A stretch of DNA of 64,000 nt from Tenacibaculum discolor (lineage in GTDB: Bacteria; Bacteroidota; Bacteroidia; Flavobacteriales; Flavobacteriaceae), in the NCBI RefSeq assembly GCF_003664185.1, contig NZ_RCCS01000008.1, positions 296,734 to 360,733 on the forward strand, read 5' to 3'. Under the pieces are notes generated by a model. That model worked only from the letters and a program-made list of their open reading frames with translations, did no database searches and was not told where the DNA came from. The position numbers were made by a program, and so were the translations under genes. Positions within the stretch are counted from its first letter, which is position 1, and the number at the start of each line of letters is the position of its first letter. Shown here in pieces: positions 19,252 to 27,209 of this stretch.

Positions 19252-19971
19252 ATGAAAACAATTACAAACAAATTTAAAATCGCATTAGCTGCTATTGGTC
19301 TCTTATCCTTAGGTACTGTTAGTGCACAAACAACAACAGGAGATATAACTAAGCAAGCAAATGCTACGTTAAACTCTACAGGTACAGCAGTAAAAGTTGT
19401 AGACAATAAAGGTACTATCAAATATTTACAAGCTGTTAACGGTTTAACTTCTTTTACTAACACTACGCCTTCAGGTGGGGTTGTTACTACTTGGCAGTTA
19501 GGAGGTACCTTAGAAACAAACACTTCAATTGGTTTAGGTACAAACGAATTCACGATAGATGGTGTAAACTACAAAATTGAAAATATTGCGCAAACAACTG
19601 GTACTGCTGCTTCAGCTACAACAACAGCTTCTGACGCTACTAATGCAAATGAATGGACTGTGTTAGTTAGAAATGAGCAAACTGGAAATGTTGAAAAAAT
19701 ATTAGCTACAGACTTATTAAAAGTAGAAGGTATTAGAGTTGAGCACACTCAAGGGGCTGATGCTTCTGCTGATGTTGATATTACAGTAAATGGTTTACCT
19801 ACTTTAACAGCAGCTACTACTGCAGCAAAATTATTTGTTTATAGAAACGGTGTAAAATTACGTTTTGGTACTGACTTTTCTGTTACTGCTGATACCGTAA
19901 CCATTAATTATGATGCTGCTGAGTTACCAATGTACTCAGGTGACATCGTAGAAATTCAATATATTAAATAA
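19252..19971 (+). CDS. Exported protein with tail-fibre-like C-terminus, fibre operon gene 2
   Basis: 239 aa with a signal peptide ending at TVSAQ. The N-terminal part has the phrase [13 protein letters not shown], which recurs in the next gene as [13 protein letters not shown]. The C-terminal part ([19 protein letters not shown], then [32 protein letters not shown]) aligns by eye with the end of the previous gene product. It is very rich in Thr and Ala, with almost no Cys. It lies 48 nt after gene 1 and 5 nt before gene 3, so the three are surely one transcript. Possibly the major, small subunit of a fibre. Confidence 0.75.
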   Translation: MKTITNKFKIALAAIGLLSLGTVSAQTTTGDITKQANATLNSTGTAVKVVDNKGTIKYLQAVNGLTSFTNTTPSGGVVTTWQLGGTLETNTSIGLGTNEFTIDGVNYKIENIAQTTGTAASATTTASDATNANEWTVLVRNEQTGNVEKILATDLLKVEGIRVEHTQGADASADVDITVNGLPTLTAATTAAKLFVYRNGVKLRFGTDFSVTADTVTINYDAAELPMYSGDIVEIQYIK

Positions 19972-19976
19972 TTTTA

Positions 19977-21935
19977 ATGTCTAAAAACATTAAACATATA
20001 AAAACATTTATACTAACTTATGCATTGGTACTATTTACTTTTAGTATCAATGCACAAGAAGTTAGGGTTGTTAATAATAAAGGAACTATACAAACGGTTA
20101 ACAATAATACTGTAACCACCTCTACAACTACACCAACTAACCCTGTTGAGAATGACGTTTGGTTTGATACAACCAACAATCAAATAAAAATATATGATAC
20201 TGTAGACGGTTGGAAATTAATCACCTCTACATTAGCTTCTCAAAATATTTACACAGCTAATGGTAATCTCACTGCAAATCGTACTTTAAGTGGTGTAAAT
20301 AATTTTGGTTTAACATTAGAAAACCTAAATTATCTTCAACTATTTAGCAACAATAGTATTCAAATAAATGGTACTAACAGTACACAAATAAGTAGTGGAG
20401 ATACTATGCAGGTATCTGCAGGTACTTCAATGCAATTAACAGCCCCCAATAATATTATTTTACAGAGTCCTACAGAATTTAACAGCACCTTATTAGATGT
20501 TAACGACTCTGCCGGAACTTCTGGTCAAATACTAAGCTCTACTGGTACAGGTGTTAATTGGATAAATAACCCTGCTCTTGATAACTGGTTAATTACAGGA
20601 AATACAGGAACAAACTCTAGTACTAATTTTTTAGGGACAATTGATGATGTAAGAATGCAAATTCGCTCGAACAACACTCCTATCCTTGAGTTTGGAAGAA
20701 GAGCTACACTTAATTTAGTACAAAGTTATCCAGATTATGACGATCCTGACCAACCTTTAATGTACTTAAGAGGTAACAATAGTATTTCTGCTCTACAATT
20801 TGCAGCTTCTGGCGCTTCTTTTTACAAACCTATGTTTTATACCACTACTAATGGTAGCTTTAGATTAAAAGGAAGCTCTGGAAACACAGATTTATTTGAA
20901 ATAGGATCAGCAGGTCCTGCAAATGAAGGCCGTTTAGAGTTTATTGTTGGTGATGATGGTAATGAACCTATGATATTTAAACGTTATTTCTATTCTCCTC
21001 AAATATATAAAGAGTTCTTTAGAGTTCAAGGTAGTACAACTGGGAGATATGCTAAAACAAGGTTTGGAATAAACATCAACCAACAAGAAATACCTATTTC
21101 TGGTGATATTAACGTAAATTATAATAATGGAAGCTTTAATATTGCAAACTCTACTTTACAAGTTCAAGGTTCTATTTCAAAATCTACTTTAACTACAACA
21201 AATAATTTAACACTTACTGAAGATCATTATTCTATAATCATTAATGGTAATCATACCATTACATTACCTAATGCTTCTACCTGTGAAGGAAGAGAATATG
21301 TTCTTAAAAATATAACTAGCAATAGTATTAATATTTCTAGTTATCGTAATTTATCAAATGTAAATACAAGTTTAATAGAAGCCAATACAGTTTTAAAAAT
21401 TCAAAGTAATGGGTCTAATTGGCATCAAATAAACAATTCAGCCACTACGACTAGTGGAGGTGCAACTTCAACTTTAACATATATAGATAAATACAACAAT
21501 GTAAACTCTACAGTAAGAGTAAATGATTTTAACACAAACGGAACTTTAATACCGTTGAATTCTGTTAGGCTTTATAGCGGGCCAATTAATAATAGAAATA
21601 ATAGTCAAGTACAAATTACTGAAACAGGTTTATATGAAATTACATATACTGTTTCATTGAGAAAAGAAAACGGAAATGACTTCAATAATAGAACTAATAA
21701 CTCTTTTGAAATAGTTGTATGTCAAAATAATAACCCTATACCTAATACTGGTAGTATAGTAACTCTTATAGGAAATACAAACCAAAGATATGTAAGCGCT
21801 TCTAGAACTGTTTTATTAAACCTCACCGCCTATCAAAGCTATGGAATAAAAATTAGAGAAAAAGACATAAATAATTCTGGTGATGTTGTTATTGATGCTA
21901 ATGCTACAGGTATGACAATTAAAAAGATTAACTAA
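19977..21935 (+). CDS. Large exported protein with C1q/TNF-like C-terminal domain, fibre operon gene 3
   Basis: 652 aa with a signal peptide ending INAQE. The N-terminus has the shared NNKGTIQTV motif and the [20 protein letters not shown] module seen in gene 1. The middle (about 60-400) is low-complexity beta-rich sequence with serial NSIQING / TSMQLT-type repeats like the shaft of a tail fibre. A segment [15 protein letters not shown] near 420 is typical of tail-fibre proteins. The last ~140 aa (from [11 protein letters not shown], with [18 protein letters not shown] and [18 protein letters not shown]) read as a C1q/TNF-like jelly roll, a trimerising tip domain. Ligand unknown. Confidence 0.75.
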   Translation: MSKNIKHIKTFILTYALVLFTFSINAQEVRVVNNKGTIQTVNNNTVTTSTTTPTNPVENDVWFDTTNNQIKIYDTVDGWKLITSTLASQNIYTANGNLTANRTLSGVNNFGLTLENLNYLQLFSNNSIQINGTNSTQISSGDTMQVSAGTSMQLTAPNNIILQSPTEFNSTLLDVNDSAGTSGQILSSTGTGVNWINNPALDNWLITGNTGTNSSTNFLGTIDDVRMQIRSNNTPILEFGRRATLNLVQSYPDYDDPDQPLMYLRGNNSISALQFAASGASFYKPMFYTTTNGSFRLKGSSGNTDLFEIGSAGPANEGRLEFIVGDDGNEPMIFKRYFYSPQIYKEFFRVQGSTTGRYAKTRFGININQQEIPISGDINVNYNNGSFNIANSTLQVQGSISKSTLTTTNNLTLTEDHYSIIINGNHTITLPNASTCEGREYVLKNITSNSINISSYRNLSNVNTSLIEANTVLKIQSNGSNWHQINNSATTTSGGATSTLTYIDKYNNVNSTVRVNDFNTNGTLIPLNSVRLYSGPINNRNNSQVQITETGLYEITYTVSLRKENGNDFNNRTNNSFEIVVCQNNNPIPNTGSIVTLIGNTNQRYVSASRTVLLNLTAYQSYGIKIREKDINNSGDVVIDANATGMTIKKIN

Positions 21936-21997
21936 ACATAATAAATTACTTTATTGTAAGAGCTTTTATAATATATAACTATAAATACTGAAGTATT

Positions 21998-23173
21998 ATG
22001 AAACTTTTTTTAACTTCATTATTCCTGTTCTTTACTTCTTTTTTTATAAAAGCCCAAACAGCCTTTCATAATTCGGGGAACGTACAGTTACACGATGGTG
22101 CTCAAATTGGTTTTCATACAAACTTGATAAATAACGGTACTTTAAACAATAATACTGGATTTGCTGGTTTTTATGCTGATAACGAAACCAGAACTATTTC
22201 TGGCACTAACAAAACCATCTTTTTTAATGTAGAAATTGATGCACTACAAAACCTAGAACTATACAATTCTTTAGGTGTACGCAATCAGTTAAGCTTTATC
22301 AACGGACAAGTAATTACACCAAGGAATAATACGGATATTTCATTCGATTTCATTGATTATGATTTCTACGCAGGTGAAGATAATGAGCGACATATAGACG
22401 GCTACGTCTCTTTAAAGCAAGGAAATAAAAATACATCAAACTTTACCTTTCCTGTAGGAGATGGAGTAATGTTACGTCCTATGAGTTTACCTCACACCAA
22501 TAAATACTACTTTTTTAAAGGAGCTTATTTTTATGAGGATCCGAATTTCCCTACTAATTTTACTGCTAATTTTTTAACAGACCAAAAGCAAGCTATAATT
22601 GAAAATATTAGCAATATTGAATTTTGGGATTTAGACGGAAAAAATGAAACCCAAATTACATTAACATGGAATAGTCGTAGTGATATAGCTTCATTAGCTA
22701 ATCAAATTTCACAATTAATTGTAGTAGGTTGGAGTAAAACTGAAAATCAATGGGTAAATTTAGATGTATTAGAAGTTACTGGAGACTTGTTTGAAGGAAC
22801 AATTACATCTGCCTCATTTGTCCCTAACGAGTACGAAGTAATTACAATTGGCTCACTATTAGATGATGAGATTAACACAAATAATAACAATATTTTAATC
22901 TCTCCAAATGGAGACAACCTTAACGACTTCTTATTTTTTGATGAAGTAAATGAATACGCTCACAATAAATTGGTAATTTATAATCGCTGGGGAAATATTG
23001 TTTATCAAACTGAAGATTACATAAACGACTGGGATGGTACTTCTAACGGAAGATCAACTATTAACAGAGAAGACAAACTTCCTGCAGCTACTTACTTTTA
23101 CTACCTAGAATTAGGTGACGAACCAAACGCGTATCAAAAACTAAAAAAAGGTTGGGTATACATTAACCGATAA
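21998..23173 (+). CDS. Exported protein with T9SS type B sorting domain, fibre operon gene 4
   Basis: 391 aa. After the signal peptide (ending IKAQT) comes a beta-rich region beginning FHNSGNVQLHDGAQIGFHTNL with repeated NNGT turns, then a domain of unknown type. The last ~90 aa (SPNGDNLNDFLFFD, LVIYNRWGNIVYQT, NDWDGTSNG, PAATYFYYLELG, KKGWVYINR) are the gliding motility-associated C-terminal domain, the type B signal for the type IX secretion system. So this protein reaches the cell surface. It is 62 nt after gene 3 and may anchor or export the other three. Its stop abuts the convergent DinB gene with no gap. Confidence 0.85.
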   Translation: MKLFLTSLFLFFTSFFIKAQTAFHNSGNVQLHDGAQIGFHTNLINNGTLNNNTGFAGFYADNETRTISGTNKTIFFNVEIDALQNLELYNSLGVRNQLSFINGQVITPRNNTDISFDFIDYDFYAGEDNERHIDGYVSLKQGNKNTSNFTFPVGDGVMLRPMSLPHTNKYYFFKGAYFYEDPNFPTNFTANFLTDQKQAIIENISNIEFWDLDGKNETQITLTWNSRSDIASLANQISQLIVVGWSKTENQWVNLDVLEVTGDLFEGTITSASFVPNEYEVITIGSLLDDEINTNNNNILISPNGDNLNDFLFFDEVNEYAHNKLVIYNRWGNIVYQTEDYINDWDGTSNGRSTINREDKLPAATYFYYLELGDEPNAYQKLKKGWVYINR

Positions 23174-23668
23174 TTATTTTACCAGCTCTTTTTTTGGCGT
23201 AGTAGGATTGTAACCAAAATCTGCATCTGGTAATTCTATCCCTAATTGATTTATGATAAAACCTATACTAGCAAAATGATGTATTGCATGACTATGTGCT
23301 TGTATTAAGGCACTACCCAAGGTATAATTTGCTGTTACTTTTCCTGTCCCTAAATCATCTGTAACAGAAATAATTGTATCAAAATCTTCTGCTTCTAAAC
23401 AATATAATTGCTCAATAACTTCATTAAAATATGCAATACCAGACTCAGTTTTTTGCTCTGCTAATTGATTACGCTCTCTATCAGAAAAGTCAACGCACTT
23501 TTTATTCAGTCCATTAAATATACAGGCAAAAACATCTAGAATATGCCTCATATTTGCTCCTATACTCGAATAATAAGGTGGAATTGATGTATCACTGTAT
23601 TGTTCATCACTAATCGCTTCTAATAGTTTAATTCCTCTTTGTAAATTTTTATCAATAGCTGCTATCAT
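23174..23668 (-). CDS. DinB-like family protein
   Basis: 164 aa, four-helix DinB/YfiT-type fold. The three metal His are visible: one in GANMRHILDVF (about residue 41) and two in AHSHAIHHFASIG (about 125-130). Family members are metal-dependent transferases or hydrolases that use thiol cofactors; the substrate here is unknown. Single gene, convergent with the fibre operon at zero distance. Confidence 0.85.
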   Translation of the reverse strand: MIAAIDKNLQRGIKLLEAISDEQYSDTSIPPYYSSIGANMRHILDVFACIFNGLNKKCVDFSDRERNQLAEQKTESGIAYFNEVIEQLYCLEAEDFDTIISVTDDLGTGKVTANYTLGSALIQAHSHAIHHFASIGFIINQLGIELPDADFGYNPTTPKKELVK

Positions 23669-23826
23669 TCGTAAGTGTAAGTTTTCAAGTAAGTCGTATA
23701 AATATAGAACTTTTTACTTGGAGAAATAAATTATTTTTTAAAACCAAATTAAAACACTGAAAACCAAAAACATAAACTAAAACAAAGAATTAAAGTTCAA
23801 CTTAAAATTAATATTAAAATATTTTT

Positions 23827-23842
23827 TGGCACGCTCTTTGAA
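23827..23842 (+). promoter_or_regulatory. Sigma-54-type promoter
   Basis: TGGCACG-CTCT-TTGAA matches the RpoN consensus TGGCACG-N4-TTGCW at all but one position (C of the -12 GC is A). It lies 66 nt before the ATG at 23908. No TAnnTTTG element is present in this gap. Confidence 0.6.
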
Positions 23843-23907
23843 AATTATACATCAACTGCGGAAGCCGAAAAGCATATAGAGTAAGCATAACCCTAAAATT
23901 AGCAATT

Positions 23908-24654
23908 ATGAGAACAGGGATACTATTATTATTAGCAATGATGTCATTAACAACTGTAAATGCCGACAACATTGAAAAATCAACTAGCAAAATTGGGGTT
24001 ACAAACCGTTATAATGACGCTGTTACCTTTGTGGAAAGAGGAATTCAATTTCACGTATTTTTAAACGGAGATTTCGACTTCAATACCCACTATGATAGAT
24101 ACTCAGATTATGGTGTTCGTATTAAACGTGATAGAAGAGGTCGTGTTAGAAGTGTAGGAAACGTTTACATAAACTACGATGCTAGAGGAAATGTAAAAAG
24201 AATTGGTAGTGTATTTATGAGGTATAAGTTTGGAAACTTATTTAAAGTAGGAAACTTACATATTCAATACGATAGATGGGGTAATCCAAGATTCAGAGGA
24301 TTTGTAAAACCAGGACACCGCCATCACCATGACGATGATCATTATTATTACGATGATGGATTTGATGTAAATATCGATATAAACATAGGTGATATTTTTG
24401 ATTATGATGACGTTTATTTTTACAGAAAAGATTTTGGAAGAAAATATCGTCAGTTTAGAGAAGATAATAATTTTTACTACTACAGAGCGTTACCAAATGC
24501 AAAAATTGGAAAGCGTAGTAAAATTATAAAAAGACGTAAACACAAAGCTTTCAAAAACAAAAATATAAAAATAAATACAGAAAAGGAAAGCCTGAACAAA
24601 AAGGTAAATCAAGAAGAAACCATGATTAAACAAAAAATCCCTCATCAAATTTGA
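23908..24654 (+). CDS. Exported repeat protein with His/Asp-rich segment, hypothetical
   Basis: 248 aa with a signal peptide (first ~19 aa, ending VNAD). Residues ~70-135 hold four imperfect copies of a ~16-aa unit of the form V.I.YD.RGN..R.G (VRIKRDRRGRVRSVGN, VYINYDARGNVKRIGS, VFMRYKFGNLFKVGN, LHIQYDRWGNPRFRGF). Then comes HRHHHDDDHYYYDD, a likely metal-binding or acidic patch, then a DVNIDINIGDIFDYDDV stretch, and a strongly basic C-terminus. The gene follows a sigma-54-like promoter, so a stress or envelope role is possible. Its last codons lie inside the terminator stem. I do not recognise the family. Confidence 0.75.
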   Translation: MRTGILLLLAMMSLTTVNADNIEKSTSKIGVTNRYNDAVTFVERGIQFHVFLNGDFDFNTHYDRYSDYGVRIKRDRRGRVRSVGNVYINYDARGNVKRIGSVFMRYKFGNLFKVGNLHIQYDRWGNPRFRGFVKPGHRHHHDDDHYYYDDGFDVNIDINIGDIFDYDDVYFYRKDFGRKYRQFREDNNFYYYRALPNAKIGKRSKIIKRRKHKAFKNKNIKINTEKESLNKKVNQEETMIKQKIPHQI

Positions 24655-24668
24655 TGAGGGATTTTTTT
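24632..24668. terminator. Bidirectional terminator overlapping the end of the 23908 gene
   Basis: Nearly perfect palindrome of 18 bp per arm centred at 24650 (AATCCCTCATCAAA / TTTGATGAGGGATT, with A and T tracts outside). It contains the stop codon of the rightward gene at 24652-24654 and ends 18 nt before the rny stop on the other strand. Confidence 0.9.
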
Positions 24669-24686
24669 ATTATATTATTTTAATAA

Positions 24687-26252
24687 TTATTTCGCTACGT
24701 TTACTGCTCTTGTCTCTCTAATTACAGTAACTTTTACCTGTCCCGGATAGGTCATATCATTCTGAATTTTTTGAGAAATATTAAATGATAATTCGGCTGC
24801 TTTAGTATCGTTTACTTTAGCACTTTCTACCATAACTCTTAATTCACGTCCTGCCTGAATAGCGTAAGCCTTTTGTACTCCATTAAATCCAAAAGCAATA
24901 TCTTCTAAATCTTTTAAACGTTGAATATAAGAATCTAATACTTGACGACGTGCACCTGGTCTTGCTCCTGAAATCGCATCACAAACTTGTACAATAGGAG
25001 CTAACATCGTTTTCATTTCTATTTCATCGTGGTGCGCACCGATGGCATTACACACATCTGGTTTTTCTCCATACTTTTCAGCCCATTGCATTCCTAATAA
25101 TGCGTGTGGTAATTCACTTTCTGTTTCAGGTACTTTACCTATATCATGTAATAAACCTGCACGTTTAGCAGCTTTTGCATTTAAGCCCATTTCAGCAGCC
25201 ATAATACCACAAAGGTTTGCTACTTCACGTGAGTGTTGTAATAAGTTTTGACCGTAAGAAGAACGATACTTCATACGTCCAACTGTTTTAATCAATTCAG
25301 GATGTAAACCGTGAATTCCTAAATCAATTACAGTACGTTTACCTACTTCAATAATTTCTTGAGTAATTTGTTTTTCGGTCTTTTTTACAATTTCTTCAAT
25401 TCTTGCTGGGTGAATTCTTCCGTCTGTTACTAGTTTATGCATTGATAAACGAGCAATTTCACGACGAACAGGATCAAAACACGATAAGATAATTGCTTCA
25501 GGTGTATCATCTACAATAATCTCAACTCCAGTTGCTGATTCTAAAGCACGGATGTTTCTTCCTTCTCTACCAATAATTCTTCCCTTAACGTCATCCGACT
25601 CCAAGTTAAATACAGATACACAGTTTTCTACAGCTTGCTCCACTCCTACTCTTTGTATAGTATTTAAAACTACCTTACGAGCTTCTTGTTGCGCTGTCAT
25701 TTTTGCTTCTTCAATAGTATCTTGAATGAAAGACATAGCATCAGATTTTGCTTCGTCTTTTAATGACGCTACCAATTCGGTTTTGGCTTCATCAGCAGAT
25801 AATCCAGAAATCTGCTCAAGCATATCTACATGTCGCTTGTGCATTTTTTCTAATTCTGACTCTTTCTTTTCTAAGAATTCTAATTTATAATCAAAATCAG
25901 CTTCTTTTTTTTCTAATTGTTTATTAAGTTTTTTGGTTTTATCTAGCTCTGATGATACTTGACTTTCTTTATCTCTTACTCTTTTTTCTACATCAGAAAC
26001 TTTCTTTTCTCTTGACAGGATTACTTTTTCATGCTCAGACTTAAGTTCTATAAACTTTTCTTTTGCTTGTAAAATCTTATCCTTCTTTATTGCTTCGGCT
26101 TCTACTTTAGCTTCTTTAAGTATGCTATTAGCCTCTTTCTTCGTTTCTTGTATTAATTTATTTGCACTAGATTTCTCTAACATTTTAGCAATAAAAAAAC
26201 CTATTGCTACACCTATAATTCCTGCTAAAACAGGAAATAATATTCCCTCCAT
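24687..26252 (-). CDS. rny: Ribonuclease Y
   Basis: At 521 aa it is full length for RNase Y, the membrane-anchored endoribonuclease that starts mRNA decay. Visible in order: an N-terminal transmembrane helix (residues ~4-23), a long coiled coil (~25-160, rich in Lys and Glu), a KH domain with [22 protein letters not shown], and an HD domain with [13 protein letters not shown] and GAHHDE. The 6S-like RNA and zapA lie upstream on the same strand. Confidence 0.97.
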   Translation of the reverse strand: MEGILFPVLAGIIGVAIGFFIAKMLEKSSANKLIQETKKEANSILKEAKVEAEAIKKDKILQAKEKFIELKSEHEKVILSREKKVSDVEKRVRDKESQVSSELDKTKKLNKQLEKKEADFDYKLEFLEKKESELEKMHKRHVDMLEQISGLSADEAKTELVASLKDEAKSDAMSFIQDTIEEAKMTAQQEARKVVLNTIQRVGVEQAVENCVSVFNLESDDVKGRIIGREGRNIRALESATGVEIIVDDTPEAIILSCFDPVRREIARLSMHKLVTDGRIHPARIEEIVKKTEKQITQEIIEVGKRTVIDLGIHGLHPELIKTVGRMKYRSSYGQNLLQHSREVANLCGIMAAEMGLNAKAAKRAGLLHDIGKVPETESELPHALLGMQWAEKYGEKPDVCNAIGAHHDEIEMKTMLAPIVQVCDAISGARPGARRQVLDSYIQRLKDLEDIAFGFNGVQKAYAIQAGRELRVMVESAKVNDTKAAELSFNISQKIQNDMTYPGQVKVTVIRETRAVNVAK

Positions 26253-26271
26253 AATTTTGATTTGATTGTAT

Positions 26272-26436
26272 AAAAAAAGCCTACATTAATAGGGTTTTAA
26301 AAACTCCAAAATAACAAGTTTAGGATTAACTGATTGATCAAGGATCCGAGGTAAAATCGGCTTGCTTTACTAACCACGACTCATCCTTTATAATTGAATA
26401 ACGTTGAGTTTAACAAACAATGTACTAATGTAGGCA
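26272..26436 (-). ncRNA. 6S-like RNA between zapA and rny
   Basis: On the minus strand the two ends pair perfectly over 10 bp (GCCTACATTA at 26426-26435 with TAATGTAGGC at 26279-26288), and the 3' arm is followed directly by TTTTTTT, so the strand is clear. Further in, AAACTC pairs with GAGTTT, and a distal hairpin is made by AAGGAT / ATCCTT enclosing CCGA / TCGG. A closing stem, an open bulge and a long terminal hairpin in ~160 nt is the 6S plan, and zapA is the classic neighbour of ssrS in other phyla. No sequence match was computed. Confidence 0.6.
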
Positions 26437-26467
26437 GTATATTAAATAATATATTTTAAAGAACGTT

Positions 26468-26755
26468 TTATAAATGATCTTCTAGCAAGTTAGTCAATTC
26501 ATTTATCTTTTGCAATACTTCGGCTTTTTCTTTAGTATTTTTTAACGATACTATTTCTGCTTTTGACGCAAACTGTAAAGCACTCATTGCTAAAACATCT
26601 TGCTTATCTGCTACCGCATAACTCTGTTCAAACTTGGCGATCAATTCATTAATACTTTTCGCTGCCTTTCGTAATCCTTCCTCTTCATCGGTACTATTTA
26701 CACTTAACGGATACGTTCTACCAGCAATTACCACATTAACTTTTATTTTTGCCAT
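26468..26755 (-). CDS. zapA: Cell division protein ZapA
   Basis: 95 aa, matching ZapA: MAKIKVNVVIAGRTYPLSV followed by EEEGLRKAAKSINELIAKF and a coiled-coil C-terminal half. ZapA binds FtsZ and bundles protofilaments at the division site. It is preceded 15 nt upstream by a coiled-coil gene and followed by the 6S-like RNA. Confidence 0.93.
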   Translation of the reverse strand: MAKIKVNVVIAGRTYPLSVNSTDEEEGLRKAAKSINELIAKFEQSYAVADKQDVLAMSALQFASKAEIVSLKNTKEKAEVLQKINELTNLLEDHL

Positions 26756-26770
26756 GCAAAGAACTTTGTA

Positions 26771-27061
26771 TTATGTGTTCAAAAGAGTAATACATTTATC
26801 AATCTCTCGAACTAAAGCATTTATTTTGAGTTTTGTTTCTCTTGTATTTTCGTTACTGCCCTCAATAGTTTTTGCAACTTTAAGCAAATTAAATTGTTTT
26901 TGCTGTTCTTCTAATTGCCTCTCTTTTTCTTGTAATAAAACTTGTAACTCCGCGTTATTTTGAAGTAAAACTTTATTTTCTTCTTTCAAAAACTCATAGT
27001 TCGAAAGTAAGTTCTTTAACTTATCTTCCAGTAAATGAATTGCTTTTAAAGGGTTACTCAT
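26771..27061 (-). CDS. Small coiled-coil protein upstream of zapA
   Basis: 96 aa, almost entirely a predicted coiled coil: heptads of Leu run from LLEDKLKNLLSNYEFL through QVLLQEKERQLEEQQ, and a short C-terminal helix LVREIDKCITLLNT follows. Charged, soluble, no signal peptide. It shares an operon with zapA (15-nt gap), so it may be a ZapB-like partner that bridges ZapA at the Z-ring; the sequence does not prove this. Confidence 0.8.
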   Translation of the reverse strand: MSNPLKAIHLLEDKLKNLLSNYEFLKEENKVLLQNNAELQVLLQEKERQLEEQQKQFNLLKVAKTIEGSNENTRETKLKINALVREIDKCITLLNT

Positions 27062-27183
27062 TTATTTTTGAGAATAAAACTATGTTCACAAAGTTATTAA
27101 TATAACTTATAATTAGCAACTCTTTTATTGTTTTTTACCAAAACACTGATTCTGAACCTTTAAGGTTTTTGTTAGAATTTTAC

Positions 27184-27191
27184 TAGTTTTG
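27184..27191 (+). promoter_or_regulatory. -7 element (TAGTTTTG) of the M23 peptidase operon
   Basis: Exact TAnnTTTG match 19 nt before the TTG start at 27210, at the edge of a divergent intergenic region. Confidence 0.6.
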
Positions 27192-27209
27192 CTTTAAAAC
27201 TATTGCATT

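Noticed and set aside
18244..23173. The fibre operon as part of a prophage or tail-like injection particle
   Set aside because: All four products have Sec signal peptides, one has a T9SS sorting domain, and no sheath, tube, baseplate, capsid or integrase genes are nearby.
26634..26963. Plus-strand ORF across zapA and the coiled-coil gene
   Set aside because: It is antisense to two well-supported genes and spans their junction.
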